From: Xylanimonas allomyrinae
Lineage (GTDB): Bacteria > Actinomycetota > Actinomycetes > Actinomycetales > Cellulomonadaceae
Reading direction: 5' to 3'
Length of the DNA: 64,000 nucleotides
Assembly: GCF_004135345.1 (NCBI RefSeq)
Contig: NZ_CP035495.1
Span: 3,348,001-3,412,000, forward strand
A program made the position numbers and the translations under genes. The notes under the pieces were generated by a model. That model had not been told where the DNA came from and searched no databases. It worked only from the letters and a program-made list of their open reading frames with translations. Below are positions 1 to 7,767 of the stretch, piece after piece (position 1 is the first letter of the stretch; every line of letters begins with the position of its first letter).

Positions 1-143
1 GATGCAGGTCAGCGAGCCAGGCTCGGGAACGCTGCGAGAGGGGGACTGTGGGAACCGACAAGATCCGAGACCCGTCGCGCCGTCGGGGATGCCATGCCGC
101 CAAACAAGGTATTTCGTGACGAAACGCATGATCACGACTATCA

Positions 144-190
144 GCGTTGCATCCTGTGTTGCGCTATGCGTTGCATCCGGTGTCGCATTG
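144..190 (+). repeat. Two imperfect 24-bp direct repeats upstream of the toxin-antitoxin operon
   Basis: Two copies of a unit beginning GCGTTGCATCC start at 144 and 168, directly before the antitoxin start at 207. Direct repeats just upstream of a ribbon-helix-helix antitoxin are typical places for antitoxin or antitoxin-toxin complex binding, so this may be the autoregulatory operator. That is inferred from position. I recognise nothing in bases 1-143. Confidence 0.45.
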
Positions 191-206
191 GTGGTACACC
201 TGCGGC

Positions 207-443
207 ATGAGCCAGATCGTGGTGAGAACCGACCCCGAGACCGAGCGTGCGCTGGAGCACCTGGTGGAGCTGACCGGACGCGGCCGCTCCGAAGCGGTGC
301 GCGAGGCGATCCGTGCCGCTGAGCGCGAGGCAGTGCTCGCGCGGGTCGAACGGCAGGCCGAGGCGATCCGCAACGACCCGGCCGACCGTGCCGAGATGCT
401 CGCCATCCTCGCGGACATGGAGTCGGCCGACGATGCGTGGTGA
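207..443 (+). CDS. Ribbon-helix-helix antitoxin of a MazF-type toxin-antitoxin pair
   Basis: A 78-residue protein. The N-terminus (MSQIVVRTDPETERAL) has the beta-strand then helix pattern of ribbon-helix-helix (CopG/Arc-type) DNA binders, and GRGRSEAVREAIR at about residues 24-36 fits the second helix. The charged, Ala-rich C-terminal half would wrap and neutralise the toxin. ATG 207 is preferred over an upstream in-frame TTG at 147 because the RHH fold begins there and the TTG lies inside the direct repeats. It overlaps the downstream toxin by 11 bp, the usual antitoxin-first coupled order. Confidence 0.8.
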   Translation: MSQIVVRTDPETERALEHLVELTGRGRSEAVREAIRAAEREAVLARVERQAEAIRNDPADRAEMLAILADMESADDAW

Positions 444-747
444 CATCTACCGACTGCGCACCCGCGACACCGAAGGCCACGGGCAGCGCGGGCCGCGCTA
501 CGCCGTGGTCGTCCAGTCCGACCGGCTGCACCTGTCCACCCTGCTCATAGCGCCCACGTCGACGAGCGCCATGCCGGGCGACATGCGCCCGCGGATCAAC
601 ATGAACGGCACCGCGACGTACGTCCTCGTCGAGCAGACCAGAGCCGTCAACCCGGAGACCCGCCTGGGTGACTTCGCCGGCCGACTGGATGCGGACGAGC
701 TCGCGGCCCTCGACGACGCCCTGCGGATCGTGCTCGGTCTGTACTGA
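433..747 (+). CDS. MazF/PemK-family endoribonuclease toxin
   Basis: A 104-residue protein opening MRGDIYRL, followed by RGPRYAVVVQSD, the conserved beta-barrel start of MazF/PemK toxins (GDI then a P/RR-VVVQ strand). Family members are sequence-specific mRNA ribonucleases held inactive by the cognate antitoxin. APTSTSA near residues 40-46 and an Asp/Glu-rich C-terminus also fit. ATG 433 lies inside the last codons of the antitoxin gene, so the pair is translationally coupled. The cleavage site cannot be read from the sequence. A stabilising element at an old mobile island is plausible, since a methylase remnant is next door. Confidence 0.82.
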   Translation: MRGDIYRLRTRDTEGHGQRGPRYAVVVQSDRLHLSTLLIAPTSTSAMPGDMRPRINMNGTATYVLVEQTRAVNPETRLGDFAGRLDADELAALDDALRIVLGLY

Positions 748-776
748 CACCCGCCGAGCGCCGACCGAAGCCCCGC

Positions 777-1109
777 TCATGCGGCACTTCCGAGCAGCTC
801 GGCTGGCGCACCGCAGTCCGTCGCGCCCGCTCGGTCGATGAGCGTGCCCGCCGACCTCGGCAACAGCATCAGGTCAGCGGGCAGCGAGACGTCGTCCGAG
901 AACACGGCGTACTCGACGGCGAGTCGGGCCCGGTTCGCGCTGTTCGGGATCTCGTAGGCCACCACCCGGCGGTCTGGGTACAGGTCGCGCACCGCCGGCT
1001 CGTTGTCGTAGGTGAGCATCCAGCGCGCCGGCGTGGCGTTGAGGACGTCGGCGAGCCGCTGGTGATCGGCCGGGGTCATGCCGTGCGCGTACGGCCGCCA
1101 TGCGCGCCT
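777..1109 (-). pseudogene. C-terminal remnant of a D12-class N6-adenine DNA methyltransferase
   Basis: The readable minus-strand frame contains YAHGMTPADHQRLADVLN and then RWMLTYDNEPAVRDLYPD, resembling the C-terminal part of D12-class (Dam-like) adenine methyltransferases, in which DHxxLAxxL is followed by a W-L-S/T-Y-D-N/D-xPxVRxLY segment. The N-terminal FxGG SAM-binding motif and the DPPY catalytic motif are absent. Upstream of about 1109 the frame becomes Pro/Ala/Arg-rich and runs into the promoter of the next gene. It is therefore a 5'-truncated, probably inactive relic. A small functional protein starting at the internal ATG (1079) cannot be excluded. Confidence 0.55.
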
Positions 1110-1200
1110 TGCCTCCGGGGTAACGCAGCGGAGACAGGTACCGGCGCCGGCCGGACGCGTCGCTTCCCGCGGGGAGAGCGGAGCCGTGCCCGCGGCGTTG

Positions 1201-1206
1201 TTAGAT
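1201..1206 (+). promoter_or_regulatory. -10 box TTAGAT of the tetR-ABC operon (leaderless)
   Basis: TTAGAT lies 7 bases before ATG 1214. This spacing puts transcription initiation at the start codon, which is why 1214 is chosen over ATG 1205. Confidence 0.5.
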
Positions 1207-1213
1207 GTGGGGT

Positions 1214-1894
1214 ATGGGCCCACGGGCAGAGGCGGCGAGGCGGGGGCGGCGACCTGCGGGCCAGGAGACGCGCAGCCAGATCCTCGCTGCGGCGCGTGAG
1301 GAGTTCACCGCGCAGGGGTACGACGGCGCCTCCGTGCGTGGTGTCGCGCGCCGTGCCGGCGTCGACCCGGGCACCGTGCGCCACTGGTTCGGGGACAAGG
1401 CTCACCTGTTTGCCGCCACCATCGGTCTGTCCGGCGTCGATCCGGGCGCGGTCGCGCGGGCCGCCGTCGAGGGCCCGCTCGGCAGTGTCGGTGAGCGGAT
1501 CGTGCGCCACGTCCTGGACGTCTGGGATGCCGACGACGGCGGTGCCGGCATCCGCATCGCGCTGCCTGTCGCGCTGAGCGACCCCGAACGGCGGGCGCTG
1601 CTGCCGCAGTTCCTCGGCGCGGAGGTGCTCGGCCCGATCGCCGCGCGACTCGACCCGGCCAGTGCGCGTCTGCGGGCTTCGCTTGCGGCGACGCAGATGG
1701 TGGGCGTGCTGCTGGCGCGTTACGTCGTCGGGCTCGAGCCCATCGCGTCGCTGCCTGCCAGGGAGGTCGCCGCACTTGTCGGGCCGACGCTCCAGCACTA
1801 TCTCGTCGGCGAGCTCGATCTGCCCGGTGGGGGCCAGGGCTCGGGCGTTGCGCTGGGGGAGTCCGCGACGCACAATTCCTCGCATGGTGAATAA
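1214..1894 (+). CDS. TetR-family transcriptional repressor of the adjacent ABC exporter
   Basis: A 226-residue protein. The N-terminal TetR DNA-binding domain is clear: TRSQILAAAREEFTAQGYD, then SVRGVARRAGVDPGTVRHWF as the helix-turn-helix, then GDKAHLF. The remaining Ala/Leu-rich part is the ligand-binding dimerisation domain (an AefR/TetR_C type is likely). It overlaps the next gene, an ABC ATPase, by 11 bp, so it probably regulates its own operon in response to an exported drug. ATG 1205 is an alternative start. Confidence 0.88.
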   Translation: MGPRAEAARRGRRPAGQETRSQILAAAREEFTAQGYDGASVRGVARRAGVDPGTVRHWFGDKAHLFAATIGLSGVDPGAVARAAVEGPLGSVGERIVRHVLDVWDADDGGAGIRIALPVALSDPERRALLPQFLGAEVLGPIAARLDPASARLRASLAATQMVGVLLARYVVGLEPIASLPAREVAALVGPTLQHYLVGELDLPGGGQGSGVALGESATHNSSHGE

Positions 1895-2645
1895 ACCGCC
1901 GGGCGACGCCGTCGCGCCCGCCGTGCGCGTCCGCGGGCTGACCGTGGTCCGCGGCGGCATCACGATCCTCGAAGGTCTCGACCTCGACGTCCCCGCCGGG
2001 CAGGTCGTGGGCCTGCTCGGCCCCTCCGGCTCGGGCAAGACGACGCTCATGCGCAGCGTCGTCGGGGTCCAGGCCAACGTGGCCGGCGAGCTCCGGGTGC
2101 TCGGCGAGCCCGCCGGGTCGCCGTCGCTGCGCCGTCGCGTCGGCTACGTGACCCAGGCGGCGTCGGTCTACGCCGACCTGTCGGTCGCCGAGAACCTTCA
2201 GCACTTCACCGCGCTCGCGGGCCTGCGCGGCGCCGCCGGGCGGGACGCGGTCACGGCCGCGATCGACGCCGTCGACCTCGGCGGGCACGAGCGGCAGCAG
2301 GTCGGCTCGCTCTCGGGCGGCGAGCGCTCGCGCGTCTCGCTCGCGGCCGCCCTGGTGGGCGACCCCGAGCTGCTGGTGCTCGACGAGCCGACCGTCGGCC
2401 TCGACCCCGTGCTGCGGCGTGACCTGTGGGAGATGTTCCACCGGCTCGCACGCCAGGGCCACACCCTCCTCGTGTCGAGCCACGTCATGGACGAGGCCAC
2501 GCGCTGCGACCGCCTGCTGCTGCTGCGCGCAGGCACGCTCGTCGCCGACACCACGCCCGACGCGCTGCTCGCCGACACGGGCGCCCCCGACGCCGAGCGC
2601 GCCTTCCTCACCCTGATCGACCGCGCCGCCGGAGGCACGCGATGA
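1884..2645 (+). CDS. ABC transporter ATP-binding protein (drug/ABC-2 type)
   Basis: A 253-residue ATPase. Walker A is GPSGSGKTT (about residues 51-59), the Q-loop region is VGYVTQAAS, the signature is SLSGGERSRVS, Walker B is LLVLDEPTVGLD, and the switch histidine is in VSSHVMDEA. The subfamily resembles CcmA/DrrA exporters. ATG 1884 lies inside the end of tetR, and the stop overlaps the permease ATG by 4 bp, so the three genes form one translationally coupled operon. The substrate is unknown; drug or lipid export under TetR control is inferred. Confidence 0.92.
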   Translation: MVNKPPGDAVAPAVRVRGLTVVRGGITILEGLDLDVPAGQVVGLLGPSGSGKTTLMRSVVGVQANVAGELRVLGEPAGSPSLRRRVGYVTQAASVYADLSVAENLQHFTALAGLRGAAGRDAVTAAIDAVDLGGHERQQVGSLSGGERSRVSLAAALVGDPELLVLDEPTVGLDPVLRRDLWEMFHRLARQGHTLLVSSHVMDEATRCDRLLLLRAGTLVADTTPDALLADTGAPDAERAFLTLIDRAAGGTR

Positions 2646-3364
2646 GCCTGACCCTCGCCACCGCGAACCGCGTGCTCGGCCAGCTCCGCCACGACCACCG
2701 CACGGTGGCCCTCATCCTGCTGCTGCCGTGCCTCATCGTGGGCCTGGTCGCGTGGATGTTCGACGGCACGCCGGTGCTCGACCAGTTCGGGCCCGTGCTC
2801 GTCGGGTTCTTCCCGCTCTTCGTGATGTTCCTGGTCACGAGCGTGGCCACGCAGCGCGAACGGTCGAGCGGCACGCTCGAACGACTCATGACCACACCCC
2901 TGCGCAAGGGCGACCTCGTCGCCGGCTACGCGCTCGCGTTCGGCGGGCTCGCCGTCGTGCAGGCGTTCGTCGTCGTCGGGTTCGCGCTCGCCGTGGGCAT
3001 GGACGTGGCCGGGTCGCTGGGCCTCGTGGTGCTGGTGGCGCTGCTCGACGCCGTGCTCGGCTGCACGCTGGGCCTCGCGGCGTCGGCGGTGGCGCGCACC
3101 GAGTTTCAGGCCGTGCAGATGATGCCGCTGGTGATCATCCCGCAGATCATCACGTGCGGTGTGCTCATGCCGCGCGACCAGATGCCGCAGGTCCTGGAGT
3201 GGATCAGCCGCGTGCTGCCCCTGACGTACGCGGTCGAGGCCCTGCAACAGCTCGCGGCCGGAGCCGACTGGGCGCAGGTGCGCGGGGCGATCGGCGTGAT
3301 CGTGCTGTGGATCGTCGGCGCCGTCGTCCTCGGGGTGCTGACGCTGCGGCGGCGCACGGAGTGA
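2642..3364 (+). CDS. ABC-2 type transporter permease
   Basis: A 240-residue integral membrane protein with about six hydrophobic segments, including LILLLPCLIVGLVAW near the N-terminus. The cytoplasmic RERSSGTLERLMTTPLRKGD motif at about residues 78-97 is the hallmark of ABC-2 permeases, and a Pro-containing late segment (MMPLVIIPQIITCGVLMP) follows. The ATGA overlap with the ATPase gene indicates a stoichiometric complex. It pairs with the upstream ATPase as a half-size exporter. Confidence 0.9.
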   Translation: MSLTLATANRVLGQLRHDHRTVALILLLPCLIVGLVAWMFDGTPVLDQFGPVLVGFFPLFVMFLVTSVATQRERSSGTLERLMTTPLRKGDLVAGYALAFGGLAVVQAFVVVGFALAVGMDVAGSLGLVVLVALLDAVLGCTLGLAASAVARTEFQAVQMMPLVIIPQIITCGVLMPRDQMPQVLEWISRVLPLTYAVEALQQLAAGADWAQVRGAIGVIVLWIVGAVVLGVLTLRRRTE

Positions 3365-3373
3365 GCGCGGGCG

Positions 3374-6300
3374 CTACTCGTCGAACAGCGCCCGCACGTC
3401 GTCGGCGTCGATCGTCCGGGCGAACAGCTCGGCGTCGTCGTTGAGCACCGCGTCGACCAGGCGGGCCTTGCGCTCCTTGAGTGCCATGACCTTCTCCTCG
3501 ATGGTGCCCTGCGCGACGAGCCGCACCACCATGACGGGCCGCTCCTGCCCGATGCGGTGCGTGCGGTCCACGGCCTGCGCCTCGGTCGCGGGGTTCCACC
3601 ACGGGTCGAGCAGGTAGACGTAGTCGGCCTCGGTGAGGTTGAGGCCGAACCCGCCCGCCTTGAGCGAGATGAGGAACAGCGGCGCCGTCCCCTCCTTGAA
3701 GCCGGCGACGACGTCGGCGCGCCGCCGCGTCGACCCGTCGAGGTACGCGAACTCGATGCCCGCTTCGCGGCATCGCTCCGCGACCAGGCTCAGGTACCCC
3801 GTGAACTGCGAGAACACGAGCGCCCGGTGCCCCTCGGCAACCACCTCGCCAAGCTGCTCGAACAGCACGTCGAGCTTGCTGGACGGCACCGCGGCATACG
3901 CGTCCGCGTCCACGAGCGACGCGTCCAGGGCCATGCGCCGCAACGTCGTCAGCGCCCGGAACACCGCGACCCGGTTGGCGTCGAAGTCCTCCAGCAGCCC
4001 CAGCACGCGCTTGCGCTCGCGGTGCAGGTGCGTCTCGTAGACCTTGCGGTGCCTGGGCGCGAGATCCACGGCGAGCACCTGCTCCTGGCGCGGCGGCAGC
4101 TCGGGGGCCACCTGCTCCTTGGTGCGGCGCAGCATCAGCGGTCGCACCCGCCGCTGGAGCCGGGCGAGGACCGCCTGCGCGTTCCGGCGCAGCGCGTCGT
4201 CCGCGTCCGGGCGCGACGCCGCCTCGACGGGGCGCACGTAGTCGGCGCGGAACCGCTGGAACGACGGGAACAGCCCCGGCGCGACGACGGCGAGCAGCGA
4301 CCACAGCTCGGTGACGTCGTTCTCCAGCGGCGTCCCCGTGATCGCGAGCTTGAACGGCGCGCGCAACGCGCGCGCGTGCTGGTTGGCACGCGTCGCGTGG
4401 TTCTTGACGAACTGCGCCTCGTCGAGCACGAGCCCGCCCCACTCCAGCGCCCCGAACGCGTCGGCGTCCAGCCGGAACACCGCGTAGGACGTCACGACGA
4501 CGTCCGCACCCGCGACCGCCTCGGGCAGCGGCACCGCGCCCCGCCGTGACGACGTCGCGGTGACCGCCGTGACCCGCAGGTGCGGGGTGAAGCGCTCCGC
4601 CTCGGCCACCCAGCCGGCCACGACCGACGCCGGCGCGACGACCAGGAACGGGGGACCGCCGGGACGCTGCTCACGCGTGTGCGCGAGCAGCGTCAGGGCC
4701 TGGAGCGTCTTGCCCAGGCCCATGTCGTCGGCGAGGATCCCGCCCAGCCGGTGCTCCCAGCAGAAGGCGAGCCACTCGAAACCCTGCCGCTGGTAGGGCC
4801 GCAGGTCGGCGCGTACGCCCTCGGGGACGGGCAGCGCAGGCAGGATCGGGCCCGGCCGCGGGCCTCCGGGCACGTCCGGCGCGTCCGTTGACGCCGCGCC
4901 GCGCGCACCGTCACGGCCCTGGGTCAGCGCGAGCAGCCCCTCGACGGCGGACCGCCACGCCTCGGACTGCTCGACGACGTCGGCGACCTCGGCCAGCTCG
5001 TCCCACAGGCTCGCCTGATGGCGCGTGACACGCAGCTGCGACGAGCGGCGGTCCGTCAGGCCGTCGGCCTCGGCGAGCAGCAGGCGCAGGCGCTCGAGCG
5101 ACGGGTGGTCGAGCCGCAGCCACGCACCGTCCGACAGCAGCAGGCGCTTGCGGCCGTGAGCGAGCCCGCCGAGGACGTCGGCGAGCGGGACGGCGTGCCC
5201 GTCGACCGTCACGGTGACGGCCAGGTCGAACCAGTCCGCGTCCTGCGCGTCGCGCGCCTCGAGCGCGATCACCGGGGCCGCCGCAAGCTCGACGTACAAC
5301 GGTTGGTCAACCGCCTGTACATGAACTCCGTCGAGCGCGCCGAGCACGGGAAGCAGCAGCTCGGCCAGGTCGAGCGCGGCCAGCCCGGTCACGTCCGCGC
5401 GCGCCGCGAGCGTGAACTCGTCGAACCCCGCGGCCCACGCCGCCTGCTCGACGCGCTCGACGATCACGCGCTCGGCCGCCAGGTCGCGCACCGCGACGTC
5501 GGCACCCGACGGCGCGAACGCATACCGGTGACCGTCGGCCACGCCGTCGGACGCCGAGTACAGCCACGCCGCCCGCAACGTCGCCTCGGCCGCACCGGCG
5601 AACGTGGCGGTCAGCACCAGCGACGGCCGCGGGGGCGCGGGCAGGGTCACCGAGCCGTCGCTGCTGCGCACCGTCACCTGACGGCGCAGCGCGGGCAGGT
5701 AGTCGGCGTACAGGCGTTCCTCGTCCGACGCCGGCACCGCAACCGTGCCACCGACGTCGAGCAGCGCGGCCGCGCCGGGAGCCAGCGGCGTCGGCGTCGG
5801 ACCCAGCGCAAGCACCCAGGCCCGGCCCCCGGACGTCGCGGCCGAACCGTCCGGAGCCGTGACGGTGAACAGCCCGTGATCGCCCAGGACGCCGCGCAGC
5901 GGCGACGGGTCGGGTGCCCCGCCCACGAGAACGGTCGGCGTCAGGCGTACCCCGTCGTCGTCGCGCGTGGCATCCACGACGAGCTCGACCTGCGGGGCGA
6001 GCGTGACCACGTCACGCTTCGCCGTCCCGACGAACGGGACGCCGAGCTCACGGCCCAAGGCCAGGTGCGGCCACAGGAGCCGGCCCGGGAACTCCGCGAG
6101 CGACGTCCAGTCGGAACCGCCCCAGTACCCCTGGCCGCGCATCGCGCCCAGCTCGGCCAGCCACCGGCGCACCCGCGGGTCCCAGCGACCCTCGTCGTGC
6201 TCGCGGCGCAACGCGTCCCAGCTCACCTCCCAGCCCGCCGCCCACGCCCCGCTCGCGTTCTGCCGCACCGGGCGCACCGAGACCCCCAGGTCGGGCGTCG

Positions 6301-6790
6301 TCACGGCCGGGCCGCGCCCGCGCGCCCGCCCGGCCGGACGGCGTCGGGCCGGGTCACGGACGAGCCCGTCCACGCGCACCTGCAGCGCCAGCGGCGTCGT
6401 CCGCTCCGGGACGCGCACCTGCGGCGCCGCGGCCAGCACATGGTCGAGCTGCTGCTGCCACGCGGCAGCCGGAGCCGAGGCCGGCCGCGCCTGCGCCGGC
6501 CCGCCGACGGCGTGCAGCAGCAACGCGACGACGTGCTTGCAGGTCGTCGCCACCGGGCAGGAGCACCCTCCCGCCTCGATGCCGCGCCCGGAGCCGTCCA
6601 GGCTGACCCAGGTCACGTACGTGCGGCGCCCGCTGCCGCGCACCTCGGCGGAGAGCACGCCCTCCGCGGCGTCCCAGCGCAACGCGTCGACCCGGCCCTG
6701 CTGTGCGTACGCGCGCCCGCGCGCGAACGTCCCGGGGTCGACGAGGCGACTGATCGCGTTCGCATCGAGTCCCACCAGTCGCTCGGCCAC
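3374..6790 (-). CDS. SWIM zinc-finger SNF2-family helicase
   Basis: About 1138 residues. The N-terminal SWIM zinc-binding motif is visible as CSCPVATTCKHVVAL (CxC...CxH, about residues 75-90). A long middle region of beta-rich character follows, then the SNF2 ATPase: DDMGLGKT (Walker A), LVLDEAQ (motif II), ITGTPLEN (III), FSQFTGY (IV), SLKAGGFGLNL (V) and DRTHRIGQ (VI). Such proteins translocate on double-stranded DNA and are thought to remodel protein-DNA complexes in repair or recombination; their bacterial role is poorly defined. GTG 6790 is chosen because the SWIM-domain lead (AERLVGLD) starts there and a GAGCAT -10-like box sits 6 bases upstream. It is convergent with the ABC operon, with a 9-bp gap. 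Confidence 0.85.
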   Translation of the reverse strand: MAERLVGLDANAISRLVDPGTFARGRAYAQQGRVDALRWDAAEGVLSAEVRGSGRRTYVTWVSLDGSGRGIEAGGCSCPVATTCKHVVALLLHAVGGPAQARPASAPAAAWQQQLDHVLAAAPQVRVPERTTPLALQVRVDGLVRDPARRRPAGRARGRGPAVTTPDLGVSVRPVRQNASGAWAAGWEVSWDALRREHDEGRWDPRVRRWLAELGAMRGQGYWGGSDWTSLAEFPGRLLWPHLALGRELGVPFVGTAKRDVVTLAPQVELVVDATRDDDGVRLTPTVLVGGAPDPSPLRGVLGDHGLFTVTAPDGSAATSGGRAWVLALGPTPTPLAPGAAALLDVGGTVAVPASDEERLYADYLPALRRQVTVRSSDGSVTLPAPPRPSLVLTATFAGAAEATLRAAWLYSASDGVADGHRYAFAPSGADVAVRDLAAERVIVERVEQAAWAAGFDEFTLAARADVTGLAALDLAELLLPVLGALDGVHVQAVDQPLYVELAAAPVIALEARDAQDADWFDLAVTVTVDGHAVPLADVLGGLAHGRKRLLLSDGAWLRLDHPSLERLRLLLAEADGLTDRRSSQLRVTRHQASLWDELAEVADVVEQSEAWRSAVEGLLALTQGRDGARGAASTDAPDVPGGPRPGPILPALPVPEGVRADLRPYQRQGFEWLAFCWEHRLGGILADDMGLGKTLQALTLLAHTREQRPGGPPFLVVAPASVVAGWVAEAERFTPHLRVTAVTATSSRRGAVPLPEAVAGADVVVTSYAVFRLDADAFGALEWGGLVLDEAQFVKNHATRANQHARALRAPFKLAITGTPLENDVTELWSLLAVVAPGLFPSFQRFRADYVRPVEAASRPDADDALRRNAQAVLARLQRRVRPLMLRRTKEQVAPELPPRQEQVLAVDLAPRHRKVYETHLHRERKRVLGLLEDFDANRVAVFRALTTLRRMALDASLVDADAYAAVPSSKLDVLFEQLGEVVAEGHRALVFSQFTGYLSLVAERCREAGIEFAYLDGSTRRRADVVAGFKEGTAPLFLISLKAGGFGLNLTEADYVYLLDPWWNPATEAQAVDRTHRIGQERPVMVVRLVAQGTIEEKVMALKERKARLVDAVLNDDAELFARTIDADDVRALFDE

Positions 6791-6796
6791 GGCCCG

Positions 6797-6802
6797 ATGC
6801 TC
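6797..6802 (-). promoter_or_regulatory. Possible leaderless -10 box (GAGCAT) of the SWIM-SNF2 gene
   Basis: Read on the minus strand, GAGCAT is followed by 6 bases and then GTG 6790. It matches the A2/T6 positions of TANNNT but lacks the first T, so it is weaker than the other examples in this window. Confidence 0.3.
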
Positions 6803-6890
6803 CCACGGTCGGCACGCACACGGCGGTGCCCGGCGTCGACGCGCCCGGCGCGACGGCCGACGCGCCCGCGCAGCCGGCGTGAGGCCCGCC

Positions 6891-7568
6891 TCAGGGGCGC
6901 GCCGCGAACCGCTCCAGGAGATCCGCATGACCACCGCACACGATCAGGTCCGACGACGCCACACGCGTCTCGGGCGTCGCGTACTGGAAGTCCAGCCCCG
7001 GCGACTTGACCCCGATCACGGTCACCCCGTAGCGGCGCCGCACGTCCGACTGCGCGAGCGTGAAGCCCTGCATCTCCTGAGGCGGACGCATCTTGACGAT
7101 CGTGAAGTCGTCCTCGACCTCGATGTAGTCGAGCATCTTGCCGCTCACCAGGTGCGCGACACGCGCCCCGGCGTCGGACTCGGGATAGACCACGTGGTGC
7201 GCGCCGATGCGCTCCAAGATGCGCCCGTGCTCGGACGAGACGGCCTTGGCCCAGATCTGCGGCGTACCCAGGTCGACCAGGTTCGCCGTGACCAGCACCG
7301 ACGCCTCGAGCGAGCTGCCGATGCCGACGACGGCCACGGCGAAGTCCTTCGCCCCGAGCTGCTCGAGCGCCTCCGGGTTGGTGGCGTCGGCCTGCACCAG
7401 CGGCAACCGCCCCGACCACTGGGCGACGCGCACCTCGTTCCGCTCGACCGCGAGCACATCACGCCCCAGGCGGTCCAACGTGCTCGCGATGGACGACCCG
7501 AACCGGCCCAGCCCCAGCACGAGCACACCGGCATCGCGCTCCGGCTCCTTCTTGACCCGCTCCGGCAC
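6891..7568 (-). CDS. TrkA-family potassium channel/transporter regulatory subunit
   Basis: A 225-residue cytoplasmic protein. The RCK_N domain begins VLVLGLGRFGSSIASTLD, a Rossmann GxGxxG nucleotide-binding loop, with the ribose-binding acidic residue in LAVERNE. The C-terminal RCK_C domain includes VIGVKSPG and ends SDLIVCGGHADLLERF. TrkA/KtrA subunits gate the TrkH pore in response to NAD(H) or ATP/ADP. GTG 7568 is chosen over upstream codons because GGAAGGAG lies 5-6 bases before it. It sits just downstream of trkH on the same strand, separated by about 190 bp that hold direct repeats. Confidence 0.9.
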   Translation of the reverse strand: MPERVKKEPERDAGVLVLGLGRFGSSIASTLDRLGRDVLAVERNEVRVAQWSGRLPLVQADATNPEALEQLGAKDFAVAVVGIGSSLEASVLVTANLVDLGTPQIWAKAVSSEHGRILERIGAHHVVYPESDAGARVAHLVSGKMLDYIEVEDDFTIVKMRPPQEMQGFTLAQSDVRRRYGVTVIGVKSPGLDFQYATPETRVASSDLIVCGGHADLLERFAARP

Positions 7569-7612
7569 GACGGCTCCTTCCCTGGACCGAGCGCTCCCGC
7601 GCTGCACCTGCC

Positions 7613-7767
7613 GTTCCGCTTCGGGCGGGTGCCTCGTACCTCGGCCCCCACCCTGCGCTGCACCTCCGGCTCACCCGGTGTTGCTGGTCGGGTGAGCCTG
7701 CGGTTCCGCTTCGGGCGGGTGCCTCGTTCCTCGGCCCCACCCTGCGCTGCACCTCCGGCTCACCCGA
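7613..7767. repeat. Two near-identical ~65-bp direct repeats in the trkH-trkA gap
   Basis: Copy 1 (7613-7677) and copy 2 (7703-7766) share GTTCCGCTTCGGGCGGGTGC, then CTCGT(A/T)CCTCGG and the tail GCTGCACCTCCGGCTCACC. They differ by one substitution and one base of a C run. The period is about 90 bp. Copy 2 reaches the stop codon of trkH. The repeats separate trkH from trkA and could be mRNA-structure elements or copies of a dispersed repeat. Confidence 0.8.
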
